Below, piece by piece: positions 21,849 to 34,598 of a stretch of DNA of 64,000 nucleotides. The translations under genes and the position numbers were made by a program. Source of the DNA: Mesorhabditis belari (lineage: Eukaryota > Nematoda > Chromadorea > Rhabditida > Rhabditidae); assembly GCA_958450365.1 (NCBI GenBank), contig CAUEEP010000875.1:476938-540937 (forward strand), read 5' to 3'. Numbering within the stretch: the stretch's first letter is position 1; every line of letters begins with the position of its first letter. The notes under the pieces are model-generated. The model saw only the letters and a program-made list of their open reading frames with translations, was not told the DNA's origin and did not search any database.

Positions 21849-24058
21849 TTACGCCTCCAAAGCCACTTTTTCTCGTCTTTTTTCTAAAAAAATAACATTA
21901 TACGAACTGTAAGGGAAATTTTGTCAGCTTATTTATCAATGAAAAAATTCAAGCTTTGGTTATTCTAGCTTTACTGGTAAACTTTCAACTCTAAGAGACG
22001 AACACTTCGAAGACAAAGAGCTATCTATAATCGTTACTTTATTTTTAGATATTTGTAGATATAAATAACAAGATTTCTGATAAAATTAGAGGTTAAAACC
22101 ATTTTAGGTAATTAACTGCTTTCTACTCAAGAAATTTTACCCATAGTTGATATGAAAATTCAAAATACCCTCACCTTTTGCTCGTTCTCGCTCCCTTTCA
22201 GGCATATCATGTGTCGGGACTTCTGGCAATTCATCGATTTTGGCCTCTTTTGCTAGAAGAGCGTTTAATTCATCCTCGACATCGGCCAAATCCGTTTGAT
22301 CGAGTTTCCCGGAAAGCATGTTCGAAATCTCCTAAAATTAGCCGATTAATTTATTTTCAAAAAAACACATACCTCTTGATATTCGGCAGCTTCTTTTGTC
22401 TCATCCATGATCTTCTCGATTTCTTCGACGTCGAAGAGCTGAATTAGAAAATTGTTTGAAAAAGATTACGGAAAAATAGACGAATAAGGGTTTGGCTTTA
22501 AACCTATTTATTTGGGTGATTTTAGTTCCAGTAACTGTATAGAGCACAAATAAAACAAATTTAAGCGCCGAAACCATGTTTTTAGCAAGAAAACTGCAGA
22601 GCTTTACGACGTTTACTTCACGTCTTACACAAAAATTTGCATACAAGCACTAAGTTTGCATATACAGCAACTTGTTAGAAAACGCACAAAACCATAACTT
22701 TTGGTATAATGATTAATGGTATAAAAGCAAATTTCTGTTAAATTATTCCTTTATAAAATTCCCTTTTAATATATTGCGCTATTATGTATATTTAATTAAT
22801 GGTATAAAAGCAAATTTAAATGGGATTGAAAACGAAACGAGGGGAAAAACAATCTACCGCACAACCAGGGTTGTTCCGTGGGCCTGGATCCACGCTTTAA
22901 AAGGACCCCTATAAAAAGGCGATATCCACACTTTAGAAAACGAGTGCTTGCTTTTAAAACGTGGATCCAGAACCGCGGAACAACCCTGCGTACAACTCCT
23001 CATCAAGAATAGGCTGTTGGAAATACAAATTTAGTGCTTGTATGCAAATTTTTGTGTAGGTCTGACTACATAAGACGTGAAGTAAACGTTGTAAAGCTCT
23101 GCAGTTTTCTTGCTAAAAACATGGCTCCGGCGCTTAAATTTGTTTTATTTGTGCTCTATACGGTTACTGGAACTAAAATAAACCCAAATAAATAGATTTA
23201 AAGCCAAAGCCTTATTCGCCTGTTTAACCAAGATTACTTTAAAGCTTTAAAATCAAACCATTACAGACTTCAGAGATAAATATTCAAAAATTGGATACAA
23301 CTGCTACCTTGTTCATATTTTTGAGTGCTTCATTTCCGTCACTCAAACAATTGACGACTTGTTGTTGAATTTGGGCGAATTCGAGATCGTTTACCTAAAA
23401 TTACCAAAATAAAACGATTAATCACTAAATAACTACCATCTGTTCGATGTTCTGAAGTTGTTTAAGTAGATTGTCGAATATTTTCTCCTGATATTTCTTC
23501 TTTTTGAGTAGAACTAGAGCACGGCTAAATGAATGAATTGAAAAGAATTGAAAGGGTATTTTCAGTATAAAAAATTAGATACGATTTTTAAAAATTTTAT
23601 GGATCACTCAGATTAATTCCTTTTTTAAAAGTTAGATTTAAACAAAAACTTACTCTTTTCGGCCCTCTTGAATAAGTTGTTTGGCCATTTCGCGTTCTTT
23701 ATCCATGTATTTTTGTTTCCCCTTCATGTACTGCTTGATTCGATCTCGCTGAGTCTTCAGTCGCTGAAATAATAAAAATATAAGTGAGTCTGACTAAAGA
23801 AGTTGATTGTCTGACTAAAGAAGTTTAAACACTTCAACAAGTTATCTAGTGGTTATCAATTAGCAAGTTATCAAGCTATCTAGATCGTTATCTAGCATTA
23901 TTGTTAGCTCATTTATTACACTCGTTATCATGGCCAAGCTTATCCTGTCAAAACTAATAAAAGGCAAAACTTACAATTATTGCCTGATCCTGTTCGGTGA
24001 TTTCACAGTTTTTGATCGGCGTCGGTGCTCGAGATTTCTTTGAGAAGATGGCGCCCAT
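21849..24058 (-). CDS. vps-20: Charged multivesicular body protein 6 / VPS20 (ESCRT-III)
   Basis: Seven exons: 24058-23975, 23763-23654, 23524-23437, 23394-23308, 22438-22373, 22331-22175, 21883-21849. All phases agree, giving 208 residues (human CHMP6 has 201). It begins MGAIFSKKS, with Gly2 suitable for N-myristoylation. The basic helical hairpin typical of Snf7-domain proteins follows (TEQDQAII, LKTQRDRIKQYMKGKQKY, LLKKKKYQEKIFDN). Then come the acidic FDVEEIEKIMDETKEAAEYQ and a C-terminal LPEVPTHDMP that fits the MIT-interacting motif of CHMP6. VPS20 links ESCRT-II to Snf7 polymers in endosomal sorting and membrane scission. The short last exon (ending KVALEA) was chosen by phase and is less certain. 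Intron 4 (869 bp) holds a long foldback element. Confidence 0.92.
22478..23222. repeat. Long foldback element inside vps-20 intron 4
   Basis: The arms at 22478-22653 and 23031-23222 are inverted copies with a few differences. They share AAACTGCAGAGCTTTACGAC and TGCATACAAGCACTA. A second, GC-richer hairpin lies between them (22866-22989, ends AGGGTTGTTCCG and CGGAACAACCCT). No ORF for a transposase. Confidence 0.85.
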
Positions 24059-25348
24059 TGTCGATGTTGATGGCTAAAATAAGGAAATGTTATAGGCAGA
24101 CTAAAGTCAAACATTGAAACAAATAAAAAATAACAAAGTCAACAGCTTTTTACTTTCTAAAGTTTAATGGAGTTGTGTGCTTGTAGCTTTGAATTTGGCA
24201 GCTTATCAATATTTTTAAAACGCGACAAAAATGCAAATTTAGATTGCTAGGCTGAATAGCCTTTTATTTCTTCTTTAACGATTAAATATCTTTCATTTGT
24301 GGTAGAAAAGACAAAAGATGTATAAAAATGGTAGCTAAAACGGGAGTGGGACAAATGCTACCTTTTTTTGCGCACCCGGACATTTGCGCACCTTTTTTTC
24401 CGCACTTAGCCCATTAGCGCACCTTTTTTCGCGTTTTAAAAAAGCTCTAAAAGCTAATTTTAACCAATTTCTATTCGAAAAGTTGTTTTTCTAGGTAATT
24501 TTAGGGCGTAGAATCGAAATTTTGGCATATCAGAGCTTGTGGAAGCGAACGGACGGAGTTATACGAGGAAGGACGGAGTTATAGGGAAAAATCGGCAACT
24601 TTCTGTACTTTGACCTAGCCGTTTTGTCTTTCAAATTGGTTTCACACGCTCTGTTATGTCAAAATTTGAATTCGACACCCTCAAATTACCTAGAAAAACA
24701 ACTTTTGGAATAGAAATTGGTTAATATTAGCTTTTAGAGCTTTTTAAAACGCGAAAAAATGTGCGCTAATGGGCTAAGTGCGGAAAAAAAGGTGCGCAAA
24801 TGTCCGGGTGCGCAAAAAAAGGTCGCATTTGTCCCACTCCCGTTAAAACCGTTCAAAGGCCTAAAAACATAAGTAACGGAAGTGTGTGTAGTAAAATTGA
24901 CCCCAACCCCTTGTCATGCCCCCACATAGGGGTGTCATTTTGTTGTAGTTTGTTGTTTTTATCCAAGTCTAGGTTTGAGGCGACGAAAAGGCGCGGCATG
25001 AGTTCTTTGTTCTCACTTCAAAAAACCCTCCTTGATTTTTTGATTAAATTGTGAATCACTTGCTTGCTTTTATTGGTGTTTTTAAGTGTTTGTCAGTGTA
25101 AGTGTCATGTTTGTCAAGGTTTTAATTTTAAAATCGTTTTCTTTTTGAAATTGAAATCGTCGAATCAATTTTTTTCCAGGTTTTCTCGCATGACAAAAAA
25201 ATCTCTTTCCGATTTTTTTTCATCAATTTGTGAATCACGGTCTTGCTTTTATTGGTGTTAGGTGTCAAGTTTTTAATTTGAAAATCGTTTTCTTTTGAAA
25301 TTGAAATCATCGAATCATTTTGTTTTTCAGACTTTCTCGCATGACAAC
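24059..25348. other. Divergent promoter region between vps-20 and NMNAT
   Basis: About 1.3 kb shared by the 5' ends of two genes on opposite strands. Half is the MITE at 24342-24841. The right part is a tandem duplication (about 25035-25195 and 25220-25348) carrying GCTTTTATTGGTGTT, a GAAATTGAAATCRTCGAATC block and TTTCTCGCATGAC, so the acceptor-like TTTTTCAG before NMNAT exists in two versions. Confidence 0.6.
24342..24841. mobile_element. MITE family A, copy 2 (8-bp target duplication)
   Basis: 500 bp, ends GGGAGTGGGACAAATGC and its complement, otherwise like copy 1. It is flanked by GCTAAAAC on the left and GTTAAAAC on the right, an 8-bp target duplication with one mismatch. It lies between vps-20 and NMNAT. 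Confidence 0.88.
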
Positions 25349-26610
<1,262 letters not shown>

Positions 26611-27112
26611 TTTATTTATGTATAGTATTCATGTCACTTGTGTATGCACTACTCATTTCTGGAACGGGTGAATTATTCATTGTGATTGCTCAAGCAAAAG
26701 TTGCCCTCTAGATTTTTAAGCTTTACATGCCTACTAATGCTGCTTACATTTGAATAAACATTGAAAAAAGTTTTTATTCTTTGTGGTGAAAGTTGTTTGC
26801 TAAAATTTGATTATCTGTCGGTCTTTAGTTCAATCTTTGACCAAAAATTGTAGTGGATCTATGCACTGAAGCTAGTCAGTGAAAAAAGCGATGGTTTATG
26901 AAAGTAGAAGAGAAGAATGGGGAGGGGTGAGCTGTTTGTCTTTGTCTTTGTCTTGGGCATCACTTGCTCCCCAGAGTCCATGTGCCTTCAAAAGAATTCA
27001 CATTTGGTTGCAATTGACGGCTCTTTTATTCCAGGGGAACTCTTCTCTCTTTGTGCCTTTTCAATTTCTTAGCTTTTTTTTTTCTTAAATCCGTAAGTTC
27101 AGGGAAATCTAT
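26611..27112. other. Short gap between NMNAT and PHACTR
   Basis: The 502 bp hold the NMNAT 3' untranslated region with AATAAA at 26753-26758. The end has a polypyrimidine stretch, then TAAGTTCAG at 27102, ten bases before the PHACTR ATG, a good spliced-leader acceptor. The two genes may be transcribed together. A 69-codon ORF at 26879-27088 has no support. Confidence 0.5.
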
Positions 27113-30100
27113 ATGGTCAATGAGAGCGCTCTGATTGGGGAGCGGCTTGCACAAGGTATTACCCACAATAATGGTGAGTTTTTAGCGCTTTTGCTAAAAA
27201 TTGATTAAGTTGAGCTTACGGTACTCAAAGTAAACTTCACTACAATTTTAATTACAATTAACATGGACTTGATTTATAATAAAAACAAATCTAATCTACC
27301 TAAACAATATTTTTAGAGAAGGATGAGAAGACGGTGACTAAAGAGCTGTCATCCCCACGAGGCCCGATTCACCTAGTTATTCCAGCCACCGCAAAAAGCA
27401 TTCCAGGTATTTGAATTATTGGGGTTAAATTAACAAAAACATTTTGAATTGAATGCAAACACTTAACTGTTCAACACCCACCGCTTTTGCTTTTGTGGCT
27501 TTCTTTTTGCGATCCTGACGTCTCATTGATCCACAATCTCTGATTAAACCCATAAAACACAGGAATCTTCAATTTATCTATTTACCCATTCGCGTTTACC
27601 ATCCTTTTTAAAAGTTTACGCACTTTTTCTTGCTGTACACTCAAACAAATGATCTCAAAGTTATATAATTTACCAAAAAATGTCAATCATTGTCAAGTAG
27701 ACCTAATTGGCCGTGGCAAAATTGGCTCTCTTTTTCGAAATGTCTGCACCTAAACGCTCAAATTCTCTTTCTCCTCAAATCGAGGTTTTTTCCAACGGTC
27801 AATCGGAAAGTCTTGGAAAATTGTTTCTTAACCCTTTCGCTTTTTCACCCGTCCTCCTTGCTCAGGTGTTCCCGGGCAGATTGCTTCAGTAATCCGATCG
27901 CAAAAGAGAAATCGGCAAAAAGGGAGGAGAGATCAAAAGTCTCTTGTGCCCCTAAAATCCTAGAGAGGAAAAGAAAAATGAATTCAGTCAACATCACTGA
28001 GTTTTGTGCAAGTTTTTCGGCATTCTCCGGGGCATGCATCACTTTCTCTCTCATTTCTTTTCTATAAGTTTTTAAACTTTTCATTTTCAATTGAAAGTCT
28101 ATGATTAGATGCTCTTTTGATGACTTTGGGTTCAAGGCAGACTTGCTCATCGATAAGTTAGTGCAAATAAAAAACATTAGTGCTTGAGTATTGCTTGTGT
28201 TTTCCTTTTTTCATTTGCAATTCAACACGAAACTTTATTGATGCCATAATACTTGAACAGGCTCACCAATTAGTTCTTTTAAACACAAAAACAAACCGAC
28301 CTTTGATAAGCCCTTTGACAGCCTCAGACTCCAATCTTTGACCACCAATTTTATGGCCTGAAAGTGCGGCGGAAAGGTCTTTTTACACAATTGTAATTGG
28401 AAAGATTGATCATGTAGGCATTTTTTCCGGGTTTCCAAGATGTATCGCGATCCGTCATGTGTCAACCACGTTTGTCTTTTCTTTTATTTGACCTGAGAGC
28501 TTCTCGATTCTCATGTTTTGAGTTTTCATTGCTTTAGCTGCTGTTACCCGCCTCTAAAACTAGCAATCTAGAGAAAAGATTGCGTTTGTTTTTTATTTAA
28601 CCTTTTATCAATAAGTAAATTTGTTTTAGCTTTACCCAACCCTGTTGGAAGCTGGGTAAAACTTCTTCTCAAGTGTGATAGTTTTTACGAGAAGAGACTT
28701 CCGGCAATAGCTAGTGTCTGTGTGGGCAATGGGCATTGTTTGTCTTTAGCGTGCGCCCTTTTGCGAGTGCTTTTTTCGCCCTCTAGTTCACAAGTGTTTG
28801 CAACCACAAGAGATCCCATCCGTTTGCTGTTTTTTCACGTTTCTATTCTTGCGCTGGTAATCAATACGTTTTTCTAAATTTCTTCAATGTTTTGATCGAA
28901 TTGAGATCGAAATCGAAAATTGTTTACGTTGCAGACTATGACGAACACAAAAAATTTCGCTTATGTCTTAAACAATCAAACGTTCAAAATTCAATCGGCA
29001 AAATGATTTTGTGCGACTTTCCGTTATCACTCTTTGCTTGACAGAAAAAGTTAAGCCGATTATTTAAATTCGCCATTTGCTTGTTGTAAAGCCCCTTTTC
29101 CACCTTTTCCACAAACGATTTTCACATATTTCCTTTCTAAAAACAAACCAACAAACCTGGTTTCACTTCTTCTGGTACACATTTGATCATTTCAGATATC
29201 GACGCCTGCGATGAGCTACCGTCATCAAGTAAAGAGTCAAAAACGATGAGTGTTTTTACTGACGGACAACCACACCAACAAAAGTTTTTGTTTTGAGGAT
29301 TGCAACTTTATCTTTTCGTTTAGAAACTCTGACCGTGGACGGTTTCCCTTTTCTTTGAAAACATCAAAATTTTGGCTACGACTTCTGCGACCGTGGAAGT
29401 GGAGAAATTTGAAACGAAGCAGGGATAAAAATGGAATGGTTAGGTATGGGATTTTTTGTTTTTCAAAGAATTAGCTCGGCTTATGAAGGAACTTTGGTAC
29501 TTGTTGTTCAGGCGTCAGAAAGACTCAAAATTGGTTAGTTTATTGCTTTTCCTGACAGGTTTTACTTTTTGCAGTTTTTTTACGGCCAAATATTTAAAAA
29601 TTGTCCTACAAATTGAAAGCTTGATATTTTAGAAGTGGTAGCGCAGATGTGATTCGATCAACGCCAAATGTCATTCGTTGTCCACCATCGCCATCGTTGC
29701 CCTCGCTGATGCACAGTAGAGAGGTGAGAGGAGAGACATAAACACTAAGAATCACAAGAAGGGCAATGAAACAGACCCAAGATGGAGCTGCACAAATAAG
29801 GATTGTTAAGTGCTCGGTTGTTTTATGTGTATTGTATAAATCTTCCTGTTGTTATGATATAGTTTATTTTTTTTATACTATAAATTTTCAGCTCGCATCA
29901 TTGCCCGATTTCAAAAGGAGACAAAGCCACGATGTTGAGGCTTCAGCTGCTGCTTTGTTGAGTCAAGAAGAAATGAGGACCACATATGTGCACATTGGAG
30001 ATGAGTCGTCGTTAGAAGGTGGGAATTATTCTTGGATCTAAATGATCGCTCAAAAGTTCAAATTTTTGAACCAAACAACTTTAATTCTTCTAACGGTGTT

Positions 30101-33100
30101 GAGATGAGTCAGCAAAATAGAATCTCACGCCCATTCAATAGTCGAAAAACATGTGACTTAAAGCTAAAAAAGCTTTTTGCTGAACTTTTATTGATTTTCT
30201 AATTTTTTGGTCCCGTTAGCCTCCAATGTTTGGTCTCTTATCCCATCGATTTTGCTTCAGTGTTCAAAACTTCGAGATCTTAAGCTTAGCGAAAAAAAAT
30301 CACTGGGGTTTGGTGGGATTTCTTTCTATTTCTTCTCGCTTTCGGCAAATATTTGTCGTTTCACTCATTCGAATGGCCGCGATCATTATTGGCCGAGGAT
30401 TTAATATAAGTTTAGATATTTATTTTAAAATAATTCTGTTTTGATATTTGCAAAAATGTTTTTAACAATTGCAATTTTTCACCAATTCTTTGATTTTAGA
30501 ATCACTCGAAAGTGTCCCGGAAGTAAAGAACAGGTACAATTTCAAAAATTACTATATAAAACTTATCCAAGCACATAATTATGTAAATTGTGTATGAATA
30601 AGTGTTACAAGCACCTAGATAAGAACTAAACTTTTCTTGCCTTTTGCTCAATGCGAGAATGCTGTCACGTTTTTGAGCTCTCGATTTTGAAACGCTTTTT
30701 GCTTGCAACGGATTTCCTGCAGAACAACTGTTCATTTTTCAAAAAAAAAGACACTCAATTCTTTGGAATTTCAAAATTTTAACAATAGATTGTTCAATAT
30801 GCAATTATTCAACTTTCACTAAATACAATTTCAGTTTCAAATTTTAATTTGTGAAATTTTAGCCCTCCACGTGCTCCGGGTGTTGAGGTGATTCGAGTAC
30901 GGGCCGTTTCTCATCAACCGCAAAAACACGTGGTTTTCATTCAAGATAATCAAACATTTAGTAAGTCGTTTTAGTTTTGTTTTATTTTATCAAACCTCTC
31001 AGATTTAATTATTTTTTTGTGTTTCAGTTGACTCAACAGCTCTTCCGGGGACAAACGAAGCCACTTTGTACAAGCCACTGCAAGTAGATCTATCTCACTC
31101 ATTGACCGTTGCATCGAATCGTCAAAAACTTGGTACGAGTTTGAAATTCTTTTACTCTAATTGCGTTTTTACTTTTTACTCTAATCAACAATTTTAAATA
31201 ATAAATATTGCAGCAAAATTTTGAGTTTTTAAATTTTTACGGGGTCCCAATACTATTTCAAACCCTGATACCCAAGTAAAACCGATTGTTTTTCAAACTT
31301 CAAAAAGGTGAGAGAATCACTCATCCGAATCGGTTTTTCTAAAGGTCTTTTTCTGGGGTAGACATGAATACATGAGCGTCTCCGGCCGCTTTCTGTGAAT
31401 AATCAATTTCACACACCGGTGTTAGCCATAGCGTTTGAGCTCTTAATTAAAGCGTTTTCCACTTTTTTTTTTGTTCCGCTCTTCTTCCGGAATTTTTTAC
31501 TAGTTTCTCTCACGGAAATTTTCTTTCATCTACTTACACTTGTTGGAATCGAACTCCTTTTTTTTTCTCTGGCTTTTTCCCCTTTTCCAATTCCCCGAGG
31601 GTTTATACCGGGAATTCAATTCCGACTTTTAGGTCGTCAATTCTCAAGAATATTTTCCCCCGTAAAAGTCTATGCTTTCTAATGTCTACCACTCCAACTA
31701 TTAGCACGCGTAAATATGGGATTTTCTTTGCTGATCCACCAATTATTCCACACACACCCCGGGCGTCTAAGAACCCGGAAAAATTTATCACTTGGTTGGC
31801 AAAATTTCAGTCGACAATCAAGTTTAAATTTTTAGGTATGATAAAGCTTTTTGACAAAGGAGAAAATGGAAATTTAGATTTCGAGGCATTCTTCAACGGC
31901 GAAGAAACGGAAAACGAAGACGAGACTAGCGATCTGATGAGACCAAAGGATCACAAACAACAATTTGCTGAAGTTGCCGCTAAAGTGAGTTTTAAAAATT
32001 TCGATTACCGAAATTACCGTTTTTCAAGCTTCAAATCCATTGATAACAAATTCAGGAGCCCGATCTCAACGCGATACCAGGACGTCCCGCTTTGCGAAGG
32101 CCCGGGCAGCCATCTCGTGTTCGACTCCGACCACCCAACAATGGTTCACCGAAGGTGCCTTTGCTTGGAATTTCATTGCTTTACAAAATTTTTTAGAAGA
32201 ATGTTGCCGAGAAAAGAACTGTGATCAACGATGATGGACTAATCACTCGGCTTACTGATGACAGTGATAGTGATGGGGAAATACAATACAGGTTCGTTCG
32301 TCAGCACGATTAATTGAGCACTTTTGTTGTTTACTTCTCAAAAATTATAATTTTTGTAGTTATCGTGTGAAAATCACAGGGAAACTCTCAAAGTTTGAAA
32401 TGTGGATGACTAATATTTTAAATGAGAGCCAATTTTGAATGGAACCAGGCTCTAGACTAGGCAAAAAGGCTTAACTATAGTGTGAGTTGGTACTAATTGG
32501 TACTAAAATTTTATTGTTTAGAGATGATCCCATTTCTACACCAAGCAAATCTTTATCTGATCTCCCGCCATTAACCCGTTCCGATGACGAAGAAGATGAG
32601 GAAGAAGAACCGGCTATTGGTGAGATTTTGAAGAATCCGCTTTCAATGTTAATCTACTTTAGCTGATGGTCTGGCTTCAAAGGTTTTCCGTAAAGACACA
32701 TTTGCGTTACGTTTGGATGTGAAAGAGGACTTCAACGGTCAAACGCCCGATGAAAGACGTGAAAATATGCAGAAGTAAGTGATCGACTCTTAATTTTCTT
32801 TGATAAGCCCATCAATATAGTAAATCTTTAGAATTCATTTTGCTTTTCATTCGTGGGAACTCACGAAAAGGTAGCGAAACGAGTCAAAAAAAAAGTTTTT
32901 GAAACCTTTTAAGCCCTTACCTGTACCTGTACATTTTTGTTTACTCTCGTTGAAAAAACCAATTCATTTATGAATTGGAAATTTCAACCCTTTTCGATAT
33001 CCCCAATTTCTGACGAGACGCTGTGTGTTCACTCACTTTTTGACTAACATTCTTTTTTTTGGATTAATATTTTGTTTTAGTGCATCCGCAAAACTTCTAC

Positions 33101-33646
33101 GAAAGCTGAGTGAGCGGCCGACGGCGAACGAGTTGATGAATCGGAATATTTTGAGGGGAGATGAAGAGGCGAGCACGATGGAGGAGAAAAGGAAAATGCT
33201 GTTGAGAAAGGTGGGGGTGAACCTTTCTTTTTAAAAATAAGATTTGACAAATTAAAGTTTATAAAATAGTTTTGTATCGATACTCATTTTTCAGTTATCG
33301 TTTCGTCCGACGATCCAACAGCTCAAAGACCAACAAATCATCCAATTCAATGACTATGTCGAGGTTACTGAAGCTGAGATCTATGATCGAAAAGCGGATA
33401 AACCGTGGACGAGGCTCACCCCATCTGATAAAGTTTGTTTTTAGCAATTTTCTTAAATTTACCTGTTTTAGGCTTTGATACGAAAAGAACTGAACGATTT
33501 CAAACAAACTGAAATGGATGTACATGTGGATAGTCGAAAGTTTACGAGGTTTGAGGATTCTTTTCAAATTTCATTCATAATTTAATCCTATGAGCATTGG
33601 GATAACGCTTTTAATAAATTGTTCTTTTAGACTTCACAAGCCCTGA
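27113..33646 (+). CDS. Phosphatase and actin regulator (PHACTR) family protein
   Basis: Eighteen exons agree in phase: 27113-27173, 27317-27406, 29196-29283, 29324-29443, 29633-29723, 29892-30018, 30500-30533, 30863-30960, 31028-31132, 31836-31984, 32056-32154, 32197-32291, 32522-32619, 32663-32774, 33081-33210, 33295-33432, 33472-33548, 33631-33646; 575 residues. Near residue 95 is a basic LLRPWKWRNLKRSRDK like the PHACTR N-terminal block. In the C-terminal half, DDSDSDGEIQYRDD and GLASKVFRKDTFALRL match the family. RPEL-type actin-binding repeats follow (LLRKLSERPTANELMNR and LLRKLSFRPTIQQLKDQ). The end, YDRKADKPWTRLTPSDKA with HVDSRKFTRLHKP, is the PP1-binding C terminus. Such proteins hold PP1 and G-actin and steer actin dynamics. 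An internal start at 31682 could give a short form. AATAAA at 34496. Confidence 0.92.
27407..29195. other. Large intron 2 of the PHACTR gene
   Basis: 1789 bp between exons 2 and 3. A possible alternative first exon starts at 27738 (MSAPKRSNSLSPQIEV) with an in-phase donor near 27797. No repeat family of the window was noticed here, unlike in most other large introns. Confidence 0.35.
31682..31709 (+). other. Possible alternative first exon of PHACTR
   Basis: An ATG at 31682 encodes MSTTPTIST and reaches a donor (CGTAAATATG) at 31710 in phase 1. That is exactly the phase needed by the exon at 31836. A transcript starting here would lack the N-terminal basic block and keep the RPEL and PP1-binding C terminus. 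Vertebrate PHACTR genes also use internal promoters. There is no transcript evidence. Confidence 0.35.
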
Positions 33647-34598
33647 ACCTGGTGACGAGCTTTTGCATATACCCTGCAAGGATAGCAAGTAACCGTTTTT
33701 GGCGGCTATGTTACTCAGTCTTATTTCCCCGAAGTTCCTTGCACTGTTTTGCTTTTTATTGTTTCCGAATTGTTTGTGTTGTATTTAGATTTAGACACTG
33801 GTCACAAAGAAAATTTAAATATTCCCTTGATTGTGGCCTCTTTTTTCCTCTCTCAGTTCACTTATTTGTTCGATTGAAACGAGTCTCTTTGTGTGTTTGT
33901 TTGTTGAAATGCTCCCGCATCTAGTAACTGAATATCTTTTGGGCTTATGAAAAATTCAAAGCTCCTGATCCGCGAAAATTCACTTTTCTTTACTAGGGAG
34001 ATTAAAAGGATTTCGTAAATTTTCTTTTTCTTTTCTATCCTTCTTGTGCGTCGTCAAATTTATTAAAAATGGCAGAATTGAAATGTTTCTTTTCGGAGAT
34101 CACACGATTCTTATTGTTAGAATTCGTTTTTCGAAAGCATTTATACTGAAATTTTTACTCCTTTAGGCCTAATTATTATTCCTCTTCACTTTTCCCTGCA
34201 AAATCTGTTCAAAACTTTTCTTTTCGGTGCACAATGAGCTCAGATATTTTGTTTTTCGAAAATTACTTTTCTGGGTTCTTTCTCCCATTTTTGCCTTACT
34301 TGTACCCTGAAATTGAGCACACACATTTTTGACCGGTGTTTTCTCCCGTTTCTCTTAAAAATCGACAGGATCGAGAATTCAGTTACCCTGTGTGAAAAGA
34401 GATTGAAATGTGCATCGATTCCTTCTCTTTTCTTTTTTTGTATGATTTTTGTAGGAATCTGTAATCAGTTGTATCTCATCGCGTCTGCATAATTAAATAA
34501 AACTTTGATACAATTAAAGTCTACATTTGGGGTCTTTATTCTACAATGAACATAGTGCAAACTGCAAATAAATAGAAGATTATGCACGCACAAAAGAA
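33647..34598. other. Convergent 3' ends of PHACTR and the SNM1 gene
   Basis: The long PHACTR 3' untranslated stretch ends at AATAAA (34496-34501). On the minus strand an AATAAA (34535-34540) serves the SNM1-like gene, so the two transcripts probably overlap or nearly touch. No other coding sequence is visible. Confidence 0.55.

Noticed and set aside
29512..29533. Extra 22-bp PHACTR exon
   Set aside because: It has good splice signals, but its end phase leads to a stop in the next exon, while direct joining of 29443 to 29633 is in phase.
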